From positions 70,129-134,128 of the forward strand of contig CAZWDO010000008.1 in the NCBI GenBank assembly GCA_964632485.1: 64,000 nt of DNA, read 5' to 3'. The first letter of the stretch is position 1. Each line of letters starts with the position of its first letter. This document shows positions 54,177 through 62,940 of this stretch, piece after piece. A program made the position numbers and the translations under genes. Below the pieces are notes generated by a model that was given only the letters and a program-made list of their open reading frames with translations, was not told the DNA's origin and did not search any database. Source of the DNA: CAZWDO01 sp964632485 [NCBI: uncultured bacterium]. GTDB taxonomy: Bacteria; JAGOEH01.

Positions 54177-57100
54177 TTTTTTAAATAATCGAGAATCTGT
54201 TTCATGAGCATGAAGCGTTGCTTTTTCTCAATGATCGATTCTAAAGGAAATCCGATAGTAATCGAACGGTATACACCTTCATAGGCAACTGCGGCGCTGA
54301 AGCGATTGTCGCTGTATTGCAGGATAGACCGGCTTTGTTTGGTGGGATAAAGCGCATCCGGGGCTTCAACGCTATAAAAATCCCCGGACAAGCTCTGGTT
54401 GAAGCGCAGGGGGTTCTTATCGGAAAAGATAGTAGTATCGATGGGAGAAACGCTGCCGGAATTTGTTGCCCGGGGAGCGTGTTTTTCAATTTGCAAAATT
54501 GTCTTAGCGAATTGGTGACGCTCAGCGGCGTCTTCTCCGGCGCGAAAAAGCTCCGTTCCTGGAAAAGCTCCGTTGATTAATAAGCTTTTATTGCTTTTAC
54601 AGAATTGAGTTAGTTTCGTGATCAAGGGAGTTGGAAAGGCCTGATAATCAAATTCTCGTGATTTAGGTATAATGGTTTTATTTTGAGTGGATGGAAATGT
54701 CGTCAATTTTTCTTCTCCGAGAATCAGATCGATGATTTTATATTCATTAAGGTTGATGACGGAATCCCAAACCGCTTCATCACTGGCTGTTACGAAGGAG
54801 TAACCGGCTTCGAGAATGGCTTCGCCATGGATAATGGAATGATCGTGAGTATTACCTTTGATCGGTTGGGCTTCATAATTGCCGTAGCTATTGCCCCATC
54901 CGGGCGCATCATTGAAAATAAAAGGAGATAAGGGATCGAAATCGAATTGTTCTCCCGTAAAATTTAACGTATAATTATCGGGCACTCCCTGATCGCGGTT
55001 CAGCAAAAGTCCTTTGAAGTTATTGTTTTCGACTAATCCAGGGATCGAAACCCGGTCAAAGGCCTGAACTACCAATACAGTCGGAAGTTTACGCCCGCTG
55101 TTCGCAAAGGCGATCGTTTCGGAGGGCATACTTTCCCCCCCGCTGTTCCAGGCAGTGATATAAAGGCAATAAAGGGTATTTTTTTTAAGTTTTTCCAGTG
55201 TAAACTCGGCATGTGGCGTATAGGTTCCCGCATCAAAATTGCCTTGTGCGCCTTCCCGCAGATACACGACATAACCGCTGGGAACCGCTAATGGCTCTGT
55301 GGGGTCTTGCGTGGGGCGCCAGGTAATTTGAATTTGATTGGCGCGCTGGAAATGCGCTTCCAGGTGGGAGACTGGTAAGGGTTGTACCATCGATTCCTGG
55401 CTATAGTTTCCGGCAATATAGCGCAGCATGGCTTTGTAAATTGCCCGGCAGACAGTGAATTGAAAATGGGGGTCCAAGCCGTATTTCATATCAGCAAAGT
55501 TTTGATGAGAAAGCAGTTCCAATAAGCAGGAGGGAACATTGGGCCGTGAGGCCTCACTGTAGCCGGCATTTCGCAGGTCCCGTCGTTGCCAATCCACGTC
55601 GAAACTGGCGCGAATATCGTCAACGATCTGAGTCTGGATCAGGTCCGAAAAATCACGATTGGCAAAGCGCGAGGTGGAATCGGGGAATTGGATATTATCG
55701 TTGAAATCTTTCAGAGAATAAATGGAGAGAGTGCCGACAATTCCATCCAAGGAATCGATTCCCGCATCAGTATGAAATCCAAAGCTGAGATCGATCGGAA
55801 TCCCTAATCCGCGGGAATCCCGTTTTTTATTTGGGCCGTAGGGGGCGCCTATCAGGTAGTTCACCCATTCCCCGCGACATTGATAATCATCGTTATAATT
55901 ATTTTCCCCTTTATTGAGGTTGTAAACCAGAGTGTCCGGAATGCCGGCATACTGGAGGTACGTACGCGCTCCCTCGGCGAATCGCGGTTTCCCGCTGGTT
56001 TGGCCATTAAATGCGATATTGCCCATCCCGCCTCCAAAGCGGACGGCATCGGCCGTTACAATTTTCCCGGGTGTCTGGCTGATATTAGTTAAACTGATCT
56101 TCCCGATTTTCGCATTCATTCCTTTATCGAACCAGAACCGTCCCAAATAAATCCAGGTTTTACCCCCCATGGTCTGGTTGACGAGAAACTGCGTGGAGCC
56201 ATTTGTATGATAGACCGTATAAAGAGCGTCATTAACTGAATTGCTGTCGCTATAATAGGAAATATAAACGGCATAATAACCCATTTCCGGAATGTCCGGA
56301 ATCCAGTCGATTCGCGCCGTGGCTTTATCCTGGCTGGCGCAATAGCGGTAAGTTCCTTTTAAAAATGGGTTTTCATTGGGCTGATAGGGCAGTTTGCCGG
56401 TGGCAAACCCTTTCTCCCTGCCATTCGACCAGTAACCCCTGCCTTCTTCTTGATATTCTCCCCCGGTATTTGGCGAGTCATTGTCCACAACGGTTTCGCG
56501 GCTTTGCCAGTCCCGCTCGCGGGGAATGAATACGTATGCCCCGGCATTTTCAAGCATAGGAACCAGGTAGTTATAGATAAAATTCAAGGGATAAAGGTCC
56601 TCGACATTAGTAAAAAGACGGGGACGCTGCCATTCCCAGCGCTTCTCTAATAAGGAATAGTACCACCCATGGCTGGGCCATAGCGCGATATGGCGATTGA
56701 ACAATCCCCGCGCCGCCTGTCGATCATTTTTGTCCAGATTTTGAACTTGGGGATGCAGGGTATGAGCTCGTAAGTATTTGGGGATCCTCGATGAATCAAT
56801 ATCGCATCTATCTCTGAAATAGTTTGGCACCAGTTGTTCGACTGGCAATTTGAGCGTGATCAGATTTAACTGATAATTGTGGAACCCATTGCCTAAATAT
56901 CTCTTGAGCAGCCGTTTTATTGACAAGATGGTATCGGCTCGAAAGGGACGCTGCGCGAACTGTTCGGAAAAGTAGATTGACATTGTTTTTTTAGTTGTGT
57001 CAATTTCCACTTTATGTAGTTGCGTATGAAAGGGAATGATACTGCGGTAAGGCACTTGTGAATTTTCCTGAATACACCATTGAATCATCAATGCGGCAAC

Positions 57101-57277
57101 GTTTTGCATAGTTTCTATATCTTTGAAGATAATCGGTTCCTGACTGTCGGGTGCATATTGTTCCACTCTTTCGATCATTTCACCCGGTTTTTCCCCGGGC
57201 TTTTTTGTGAAGAGTGTCGAGCAATGGATGATGAACAAGCTCAAAGAGATAATGAAAACCAATACGTAACGTGGCAT
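54173..57277 (-). CDS. exported amidase_3/golvesin/fibronectin-III multidomain protein
   Basis: The 1034-residue protein has an N-terminal hydrophobic segment ending FIIHC, possibly a lipoprotein site. The amidase core is split: WPSHGWYY (200-207, first zinc His) and FHTDAG (501-506) with LELLSHQNFAD (586-596). Between the halves sits a golvesin-type beta domain (about 280-415; YYAVYISYY, WIYLGRFWFDKG, DAVRFGGG). A fibronectin-III domain (about 640-725) and a C-terminal domain of unknown type follow. The plan matches proteins sometimes labelled xanthan lyase in Bacteroidota, but peptidoglycan amidase is the better reading. It lies 21 nt after the ACT gene and overlaps recC by four bases. Confidence 0.75.
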   Translation of the reverse strand: MPRYVLVFIISLSLFIIHCSTLFTKKPGEKPGEMIERVEQYAPDSQEPIIFKDIETMQNVAALMIQWCIQENSQVPYRSIIPFHTQLHKVEIDTTKKTMSIYFSEQFAQRPFRADTILSIKRLLKRYLGNGFHNYQLNLITLKLPVEQLVPNYFRDRCDIDSSRIPKYLRAHTLHPQVQNLDKNDRQAARGLFNRHIALWPSHGWYYSLLEKRWEWQRPRLFTNVEDLYPLNFIYNYLVPMLENAGAYVFIPRERDWQSRETVVDNDSPNTGGEYQEEGRGYWSNGREKGFATGKLPYQPNENPFLKGTYRYCASQDKATARIDWIPDIPEMGYYAVYISYYSDSNSVNDALYTVYHTNGSTQFLVNQTMGGKTWIYLGRFWFDKGMNAKIGKISLTNISQTPGKIVTADAVRFGGGMGNIAFNGQTSGKPRFAEGARTYLQYAGIPDTLVYNLNKGENNYNDDYQCRGEWVNYLIGAPYGPNKKRDSRGLGIPIDLSFGFHTDAGIDSLDGIVGTLSIYSLKDFNDNIQFPDSTSRFANRDFSDLIQTQIVDDIRASFDVDWQRRDLRNAGYSEASRPNVPSCLLELLSHQNFADMKYGLDPHFQFTVCRAIYKAMLRYIAGNYSQESMVQPLPVSHLEAHFQRANQIQITWRPTQDPTEPLAVPSGYVVYLREGAQGNFDAGTYTPHAEFTLEKLKKNTLYCLYITAWNSGGESMPSETIAFANSGRKLPTVLVVQAFDRVSIPGLVENNNFKGLLLNRDQGVPDNYTLNFTGEQFDFDPLSPFIFNDAPGWGNSYGNYEAQPIKGNTHDHSIIHGEAILEAGYSFVTASDEAVWDSVINLNEYKIIDLILGEEKLTTFPSTQNKTIIPKSREFDYQAFPTPLITKLTQFCKSNKSLLINGAFPGTELFRAGEDAAERHQFAKTILQIEKHAPRATNSGSVSPIDTTIFSDKNPLRFNQSLSGDFYSVEAPDALYPTKQSRSILQYSDNRFSAAVAYEGVYRSITIGFPLESIIEKKQRFMLMKQILDYLKK

Positions 57278-57298
57278 GATAACCTTCCTTTACAGATG

Positions 57299-57727
57299 CT
57301 ACAATGTGTAGATTTGTCGATCTTCCAGAATATCGATCTTGTTTTGAAGCAAAATGTTTTCAGCTTCCGGGAATTTTTGAACTTCCAAAACAACAGCGGC
57401 ATGTTTGGAATTTTCAAGAATAAAACCGTAGCAATCTTCAATATTGATTTGGTTGTTGGAGAGTAACGCAAGCAGCCGATGAAGGGAACCGGGACGATCA
57501 TCAATTTTAGCCACAATAATGAAGCGTTTAGAGACAATCATGTGGTTCTCTTTTAGGACGTCGTATCCTTTATCGGGATCATCGACTAAAACTTTAAGAA
57601 CTCCAAACTCGCCTCCGCTGGCAAGTGTCATGGCGCGGATGTTGATATGATGTTCACCCAGGATCGCTGTAATTTTATTCAGTTTGCCGGGATGGTTTTC
57701 CACAAAAATTGAAAGATGATGAGCCAT
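57299..57727 (-). CDS. tandem ACT-domain protein
   Basis: The 142 residues form two ACT folds, MAHHLSIFVENHPGKLNKIT and FIIVAKIDDRPGSLHRLLALL, each with the ligand-binding PGxL turn. ACT domains bind amino acids or related ligands. A stand-alone tandem ACT protein next to a phenylacetate-CoA ligase is a common pair in anaerobes, where it is thought to regulate aryl-acid or aromatic amino acid metabolism (established association, role inferred). It begins 11 nt after paaK. Confidence 0.88.
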   Translation of the reverse strand: MAHHLSIFVENHPGKLNKITAILGEHHINIRAMTLASGGEFGVLKVLVDDPDKGYDVLKENHMIVSKRFIIVAKIDDRPGSLHRLLALLSNNQINIEDCYGFILENSKHAAVVLEVQKFPEAENILLQNKIDILEDRQIYTL

Positions 57728-57738
57728 ATTGGGTCTCC

Positions 57739-59043
57739 TTATATGGACAGTTCATTGTTGCGGTAATCATACACGCGTTTGGCTTTGCCTTCGCTTACCG
57801 GTAATGAACCGGGTTCGACCAGTTTAACGATGGGTGTAACGACCAGTTCGGTCCGCATCTGTTCTATCAGTTGATGCTGTAAGTGTTCCAGGTCCGGGAG
57901 AGAACCGCTGAAAAACTGTTCACTTAATTCAACTTTGACGACCAGTTTATCCATGAAATTCTGTTTATGAATTTCGATGATATAATGAGCGCCGACCTCA
58001 GGTATTCCCATCAGGGCTTTTTCGATCTGCATGGGGAAGATATTAACCCCATTGATGATAAGCATATCATCGGTTCGCCCTTTAATACGGGCGATACGGG
58101 CATGGGTCCGGCCGCAGGAACAGGGTTCGGTCGTAAGCGTGGTTAAATCGCGGGTGCGATAGCGCAAAAGCGGCATTCCTTCTTTTTGCAGGGTTGTAAT
58201 AACCAGTTCCCCTTCCTCCCCATCGGATCGGATGGCGCCGGTATGAGGATCGATAATTTCGACCAGGAAATGGTCTTCCCAGATATGCATTCCCTGTTGG
58301 GCGGGGCATTCAAAAGCCACACCAGGGCCGCATATTTCCGAAAGGCCATAGGAATTGTAGGCTTTGATCTGGTAAAAATCTTCGATTTTTTGTCGGGTTT
58401 CCGCGGTATGGGGTTCGGCGCCGATAAAAGCGACTTTCACCTGAGTATCCACCCCGGGCTTAATATCCAGTTCCCGGAAATAGGCCATCAAATGGAGGGC
58501 ATAACTGGGTAGAATATGAATGACCGTTGTTTTGAAGGTTTGCATAAACCATATCTGGCGTTTGCTGTTGCCGGGACCTGAAGGAATGGTCAGCATGCCG
58601 AGTTTTTCCGCGCCATAGTGGAATCCGAGTCCACCGGTAAAAAGGCCATACCCCATCATGTTTTGAAACACATCCCCGGGGCGTACCCCGGTCATGTACA
58701 TAGAACGTGCCAATAAATCGCTCCATTGCTCAATATCGTTGCGGGTGTAAAATACCACAGTCGGGGTTCCGGTTGTGCCGGACGAAGAGTGGAGACGAAC
58801 CAATTCTGTCAATGGAACCGTTAAAAACCCATAAGGGAAATAATCCCGCAGGTTCTGTTTTTCGGTAAAGGGGATATCGCTGAGTAGCGCGAGGGGGTCG
58901 GTGGTTTCCAAATCTATTTTTTTTAAAATTGCGCCATAATAGGGGGATTGAGCGGCGCGTTTCAGGGTCTGTCGCAACATTTCCCGTTGATGCGTGGTTC
59001 GTTCCGCGCGGGGACGGGTCTCTTCCTGTTTGTCCCAGTACAT
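57739..59043 (-). CDS. paaK: phenylacetate-CoA ligase family enzyme
   Basis: This 434-residue adenylate-forming enzyme activates an aryl acid such as phenylacetate with ATP and CoA. The P-loop-like motif is HSSSGTTGTPTVVFYT (85-100), with YNSYGLSEICGPGVAFEC as the aromatic/adenine site and RIKGRTDDMLIINGVNIFP as the hinge motif. A CxCGRTHARI cysteine pair is typical of the family. In anaerobes such ligases often work with indolepyruvate-type oxidoreductases in amino acid breakdown; none is present here. It lies 8 nt after nagA. Confidence 0.92.
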   Translation of the reverse strand: MYWDKQEETRPRAERTTHQREMLRQTLKRAAQSPYYGAILKKIDLETTDPLALLSDIPFTEKQNLRDYFPYGFLTVPLTELVRLHSSSGTTGTPTVVFYTRNDIEQWSDLLARSMYMTGVRPGDVFQNMMGYGLFTGGLGFHYGAEKLGMLTIPSGPGNSKRQIWFMQTFKTTVIHILPSYALHLMAYFRELDIKPGVDTQVKVAFIGAEPHTAETRQKIEDFYQIKAYNSYGLSEICGPGVAFECPAQQGMHIWEDHFLVEIIDPHTGAIRSDGEEGELVITTLQKEGMPLLRYRTRDLTTLTTEPCSCGRTHARIARIKGRTDDMLIINGVNIFPMQIEKALMGIPEVGAHYIIEIHKQNFMDKLVVKVELSEQFFSGSLPDLEHLQHQLIEQMRTELVVTPIVKLVEPGSLPVSEGKAKRVYDYRNNELSI

Positions 59044-59051
59044 TCTATCTC

Positions 59052-60224
59052 CTATTCTGAAAATTTTCGAACATCACCTTTGATGATGGTCATTAAAACT
59101 TTGAATTCCTGGTCGAAAACGACCACATCGCCATCTTTGCCCGGTAGCAAGGAACCAATGCGGTCCTGCAGATTGAGAACTGTGGCAGGATTAAGGTTGG
59201 CCATACGAACCGCCGCTTCCATGGGAATGCCGATTTCATGAAGTTTTTCTATCCCGCGTATCATCGTCAGCGCGGAACCGGCTATTGTATGGTCCTGAGA
59301 GCGTTTGAAAACACCCTCATCGAAATAGACTTCTTCATGGTTGGCGATTAGTTTTCCACTGCGTTGTTCAGTGGGTTTCAAGGCATCGGTAACCATTACG
59401 ATTTTATCGATCGGTTTGACGCGCATCAACAGTTTGAGGATGGCCGGATGCAGATGGTATCCATCGGCGATTACTTCACATGAAACCTCCGGATGGATCA
59501 AGATAGCGCCGACCACACCGGGATCACGATGATGCTGACGACGCATGGCATTGAAAAAATGGGTGGAATGAGTGATTCCTGCCTGAAATCCTTCGAGCAT
59601 ATTTTCATAGGTCGCATTGGTATGGCCGGCGGATAGTTTAATTTTGTGTTTAATGCAGAACAAGGCCAGGTCGCGCATGTTCTTGAGTTCAGGGGCGACA
59701 GTCATGATGGCGATATGACCTTGGGCAGCTTCGAGATAGGAGGTCATTAGATCAAGATCGACCTCGCGCATGTGGGTCGGGTCGAGAACTCCCTGCTTGT
59801 CGCGGGAGACAAACGGCCCTTCCAGGTGCAGCCCCAGTATCTTCGCTCCCGGTTCCTTGCCGATGGCGGATACCACCGTGCGGATGCAGTGCAGAAAATG
59901 TTCTTGATCCTGGGGGTATAATGTAGGGCAAAAGCCGGTGACCCCATATTCGAGTAACGACTGAGACATGCCGAGCACAGCTTCTTCCGTGCCATCAGAC
60001 GTATCGAAGCCGTTAATGCCATGAATATGAGTATCTAAAAACCCCGCTGCGATATTGGCGCCATGTAAATAATAAATTTTAGTGTCTGCGGGTAACTGTC
60101 GCTGTTTCAGCCGCGCATTGCTGATCACATCCTCGATCAGCCCGTCGCGAATGATCACCGTGCTCTTGGGCAAAACGGTAATACCGGTATAAACGGTTCC
60201 ATCATATAAACATATTGCGCTCAT
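59052..60224 (-). CDS. nagA: N-acetylglucosamine-6-phosphate deacetylase
   Basis: NagA removes acetate from GlcNAc-6-phosphate during recycling of cell-wall sugars. The amidohydrolase motifs are all present: GFLDTHIHGINGFDTSDG (metal His pair), LGLHLEGPFVS (metal Glu), SAGHTNATYENM and HSTHFFNAM (metal His), and VMVTDALKP (catalytic Asp). The length of 390 residues is normal. It is the first gene of the six-gene minus-strand operon. nagB and nagK are not nearby. Confidence 0.95.
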   Translation of the reverse strand: MSAICLYDGTVYTGITVLPKSTVIIRDGLIEDVISNARLKQRQLPADTKIYYLHGANIAAGFLDTHIHGINGFDTSDGTEEAVLGMSQSLLEYGVTGFCPTLYPQDQEHFLHCIRTVVSAIGKEPGAKILGLHLEGPFVSRDKQGVLDPTHMREVDLDLMTSYLEAAQGHIAIMTVAPELKNMRDLALFCIKHKIKLSAGHTNATYENMLEGFQAGITHSTHFFNAMRRQHHRDPGVVGAILIHPEVSCEVIADGYHLHPAILKLLMRVKPIDKIVMVTDALKPTEQRSGKLIANHEEVYFDEGVFKRSQDHTIAGSALTMIRGIEKLHEIGIPMEAAVRMANLNPATVLNLQDRIGSLLPGKDGDVVVFDQEFKVLMTIIKGDVRKFSE

Positions 60225-60266
60225 AGTGTTCCTTTTTTATGTGTCATATTTGCCTGATGTTCGTTC

Positions 60267-60295
60267 ATTTTAATACTGTTTTTAGGATAAATCAA
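60267..60295 (-). promoter_or_regulatory. promoter of the nagA-to-recB operon
   Basis: On the minus strand TTGATT (60290-60295), 17 nt, TAAAAT (60267-60272), with transcription beginning about 36 nt before the nagA ATG. Confidence 0.55.
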
Positions 60296-60356
60296 GAAAA
60301 AAAAATAACTTTATGAAATATATCCTCCAGATAAATATCGGGTTAGTTTTTAAGCT

Positions 60357-60384
60357 CCAAAAAAAGAGCCCTCGTTTTGACGAG
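60357..60384 (-). terminator. weak candidate terminator after the Kdo-transferase-like gene
   Basis: On the minus strand CTCGT pairs with ACGAG around CAAA (60371-60384), and a T run follows after five further bases. The short stem and the gap make it weak. Confidence 0.35.
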
Positions 60385-60425
60385 TTTATTGAGGTCAGAC
60401 TGCCGATTTTTTTACTGTCAAGCGC

Positions 60426-61763
60426 TCATTTCTGTTTTAATTGATCCAATATTCCGGCAAGCAAAGCGACTTCCAGGGGCGGAATGCTCTGGTAGCTTTG
60501 CATTATAGAGGTCGCTTCAGTGGAGAGTTGATTCCTTTTTGATGGAGAAGTGATCAATAAACACATTACATCAAACAACTCCCTTGGAGTGTGAACCACA
60601 ATAATTCCATTTTTTTGCAATAATGGGTTGATAATGTCGTTAAAATTTGAGAATGAGGGTCCGATGACTGTCGGAATCTGTTGAAATATGGGTTCAATTA
60701 CGTTATGACCATTCCAGTTGGGTTCAAAACTTCCGCCAACAAATGCGATATCAGCCTGGCTGTAAAGAGAGTTAAGATCCCCGAATGCATCTATTAATAA
60801 AATCTCGTATTCAGGATTCAATTCGGCGCCTCTATCTTTCCATAAACAAAATGGCGTATTCAAATGCGTGAATAAAGCGATATAGTTATCCAGATTTCGA
60901 TAGCTATGTCGTGGAACCATAATTAACTTCAGTCGATATCTTTTTTTAAGTCTTAAAAAAACATGAGTGATTAATTTTAATTCCACTTGGGGGTGAATAC
61001 TTCCCGCAATCCATATTAATTCATCTTCGGAGAGATGCCAAACTTGACGAATGTTATCATACGCTGTTGAGCTGTGAATCAAGGAGATTGGATACCATTT
61101 CATAGAATTGCCGATTGCGATTCGATTGGGTTCAACACCCAATTCAACCAACTGATTAGCATGAGTTTCGCTTTCGGTAACTGCAAAAGAGATTGCTTTG
61201 AAAGATCTGATGGCCTCTATTTGAATAGAAGAAGGCAGGGAATCAATATAATTTTTTGTCAACAAACATTTAGCAGAGAGCATAAAAACCGGTATTTTTT
61301 TCCATCCCGCGGCCATGCGGACGATTCGTGTCATCGATAAACCCGAATGTTCAATCAGGAAAAGCGCATCCGGGCATAAAGTACTAAACATGGAAAGGAT
61401 ATAAGCGCTGTTATCAGAGAATTTTAATATATGCGCCGGATCAATTTGCTGAGATAAGATAATGTCAAAATCTCTGGCAAAGCTGGTGATCCACCATATA
61501 AACCGAAATCCTTGTTGCTCTAACCAATGGATGATCAATTGGGAAATAATGAATTCACCATACCCGGAACAGCAAAAAACAATGCTAAGAGTTTTGGTTT
61601 GCTGAAATCCGTGTAACTGCATATTGGGGGTGAAATCAAGCATCATTTTTTGGGGATTGGATAGATGGGATTGAATCTCAAATAGATCATTCCTGGTGAG
61701 AAACTGCCCTCCAGTTGCATACGCCGGCATTTCCGGAATATCATTTAAGAATGATAGTTTCAT
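60426..61763 (-). CDS. divergent Kdo transferase (KdtA/WaaA-like glycosyltransferase)
   Basis: KdtA adds Kdo to lipid A, an early step of LPS assembly. The 445-residue protein keeps the pattern of the family: an N-terminal SGYGE in CCSGYGEFIISQL (counterpart of SxGE), WIAGSIHPQVELKLI, LIMVPRHSYRNLD, and FVGGSFEPNWNGHNVIEP, the clearest signature. The match outside these sites is loose, and the usual N-terminal membrane anchor is not evident, so another sugar or acceptor is possible. It stands alone, divergent from ltaE. Confidence 0.72.
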   Translation of the reverse strand: MKLSFLNDIPEMPAYATGGQFLTRNDLFEIQSHLSNPQKMMLDFTPNMQLHGFQQTKTLSIVFCCSGYGEFIISQLIIHWLEQQGFRFIWWITSFARDFDIILSQQIDPAHILKFSDNSAYILSMFSTLCPDALFLIEHSGLSMTRIVRMAAGWKKIPVFMLSAKCLLTKNYIDSLPSSIQIEAIRSFKAISFAVTESETHANQLVELGVEPNRIAIGNSMKWYPISLIHSSTAYDNIRQVWHLSEDELIWIAGSIHPQVELKLITHVFLRLKKRYRLKLIMVPRHSYRNLDNYIALFTHLNTPFCLWKDRGAELNPEYEILLIDAFGDLNSLYSQADIAFVGGSFEPNWNGHNVIEPIFQQIPTVIGPSFSNFNDIINPLLQKNGIIVVHTPRELFDVMCLLITSPSKRNQLSTEATSIMQSYQSIPPLEVALLAGILDQLKQK

Positions 61764-61842
61764 TTTTTCCCCATTATTGAAAGATGATTTTTATCGTCTG
61801 ACCAGGAAATTAAATTAAAAACCAACAAAGACAAAAAAATCA

Positions 61843-61871
61843 TTGACAAATATAGCTTCATCGATTACCAT
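61843..61871 (+). promoter_or_regulatory. promoter of ltaE
   Basis: TTGACA (61843-61848), 17 nt, TACCAT (61866-61871). The -35 is perfect and the -10 weaker. The TTG at 61843 that could be read as a start codon is part of this -35. Confidence 0.55.
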
Positions 61872-61893
61872 ACAAAGGAAAAAAGGAGCTATT

Positions 61894-62940
61894 ATGAAGA
61901 TAATTTTCGATTTTCGTTCCGATACGGTTACGCGACCTACCCTGGCGATGAGGCAAGCAATGGCCGAAGCGCCGGTAGGAGATGATGTTTTACGGGAGGA
62001 TCCAACGGTGAATGAATTGGAATCGTTGGCCGCCAATATGATGTGCAAGGAATCGGCCTTGTTTGTACCTTCCGGTACATTTGGCAATCAGGTGTGTCTG
62101 ATGACGCATTGTCAACGGGGAAATGAAGTGATTATCTCCGAGCAGGCGCATATAATCGCGCATGAAGTAGGAGCGGCATCGGTTTTGGCTGGTGTGCAGT
62201 TACGCGCTATTAATCCGGCGCGCGGCTGGCTGGAATGGGGGGAAATAGAGCCGCGGATTCGTCGGGGAGAGGATATCCATTATCCCTGTACCGGATTGAT
62301 TTGTTTGGAGAATGCGCTATCCAATGGAGATGTTCAGCCACTGTCAGTGATGCGAGAGATATATTTAAGTGCTGGAATGCTGAAAGTGCCGGTCCATTTG
62401 GATGGCGCGCGGATATTCAATGCTGCGTTGGCATTGGGAGCATCGGCTGCGGATATCGCTTCCTGCGCCGATTCAGTGATGTTTTGTCTGTCCAAGGGAT
62501 TGTCCGCGCCTGTAGGATCCCTGGTCGTCGGAACGCGCGAATTTGTGGAGAAGGCGCGAAAAATGCGTAAATTGATGGGTGGCGGAATGCGTCAGGCTGG
62601 CATTATTGCTGCCGCTGGCATCATCGCGCTGCGTGAAATGACCCGCCGTCTGGGTGAAGATCATCGCCATGCTCGTATTCTGGCTGAAATTTTTGCTCGA
62701 AATTCTCTATTTGAAATCGATTTGGATCGGGTAAAAATCAATATGTTTTTTGTCCGTTTTCGGGATACTGCTTTTCGCGGTCGGGAAGATGAATTGGTCG
62801 AACGCCTGGCCCGGGTGAATATTCTGACATACCCGCCGGAAAACGGTTGGATTCGGTTTGTCACTCATGCGGACATTCCGGCGAATGCTATTGAATATTT
62901 TGAGGAACATTTAAGTCAGATTTTGTCGTCAATGGCATAA
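61894..62940 (+). CDS. ltaE: low-specificity L-threonine aldolase
   Basis: This PLP enzyme splits threonine or allo-threonine to glycine and acetaldehyde. The N-terminus IFDFRSDTVTRPTLAMRQAM and the following VGDDVLREDPTVNELE are characteristic; VHLDGARIFNAALALG gives the cofactor aspartate, and CLSKGLSAPVGSLVVG the Schiff-base lysine. With the ATG at 61894 (AAAGGAGC upstream) the length is 348 residues, normal for the family. Its last 25 bases overlap hutI on the other strand. Confidence 0.95.
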   Translation: MKIIFDFRSDTVTRPTLAMRQAMAEAPVGDDVLREDPTVNELESLAANMMCKESALFVPSGTFGNQVCLMTHCQRGNEVIISEQAHIIAHEVGAASVLAGVQLRAINPARGWLEWGEIEPRIRRGEDIHYPCTGLICLENALSNGDVQPLSVMREIYLSAGMLKVPVHLDGARIFNAALALGASAADIASCADSVMFCLSKGLSAPVGSLVVGTREFVEKARKMRKLMGGGMRQAGIIAAAGIIALREMTRRLGEDHRHARILAEIFARNSLFEIDLDRVKINMFFVRFRDTAFRGREDELVERLARVNILTYPPENGWIRFVTHADIPANAIEYFEEHLSQILSSMA

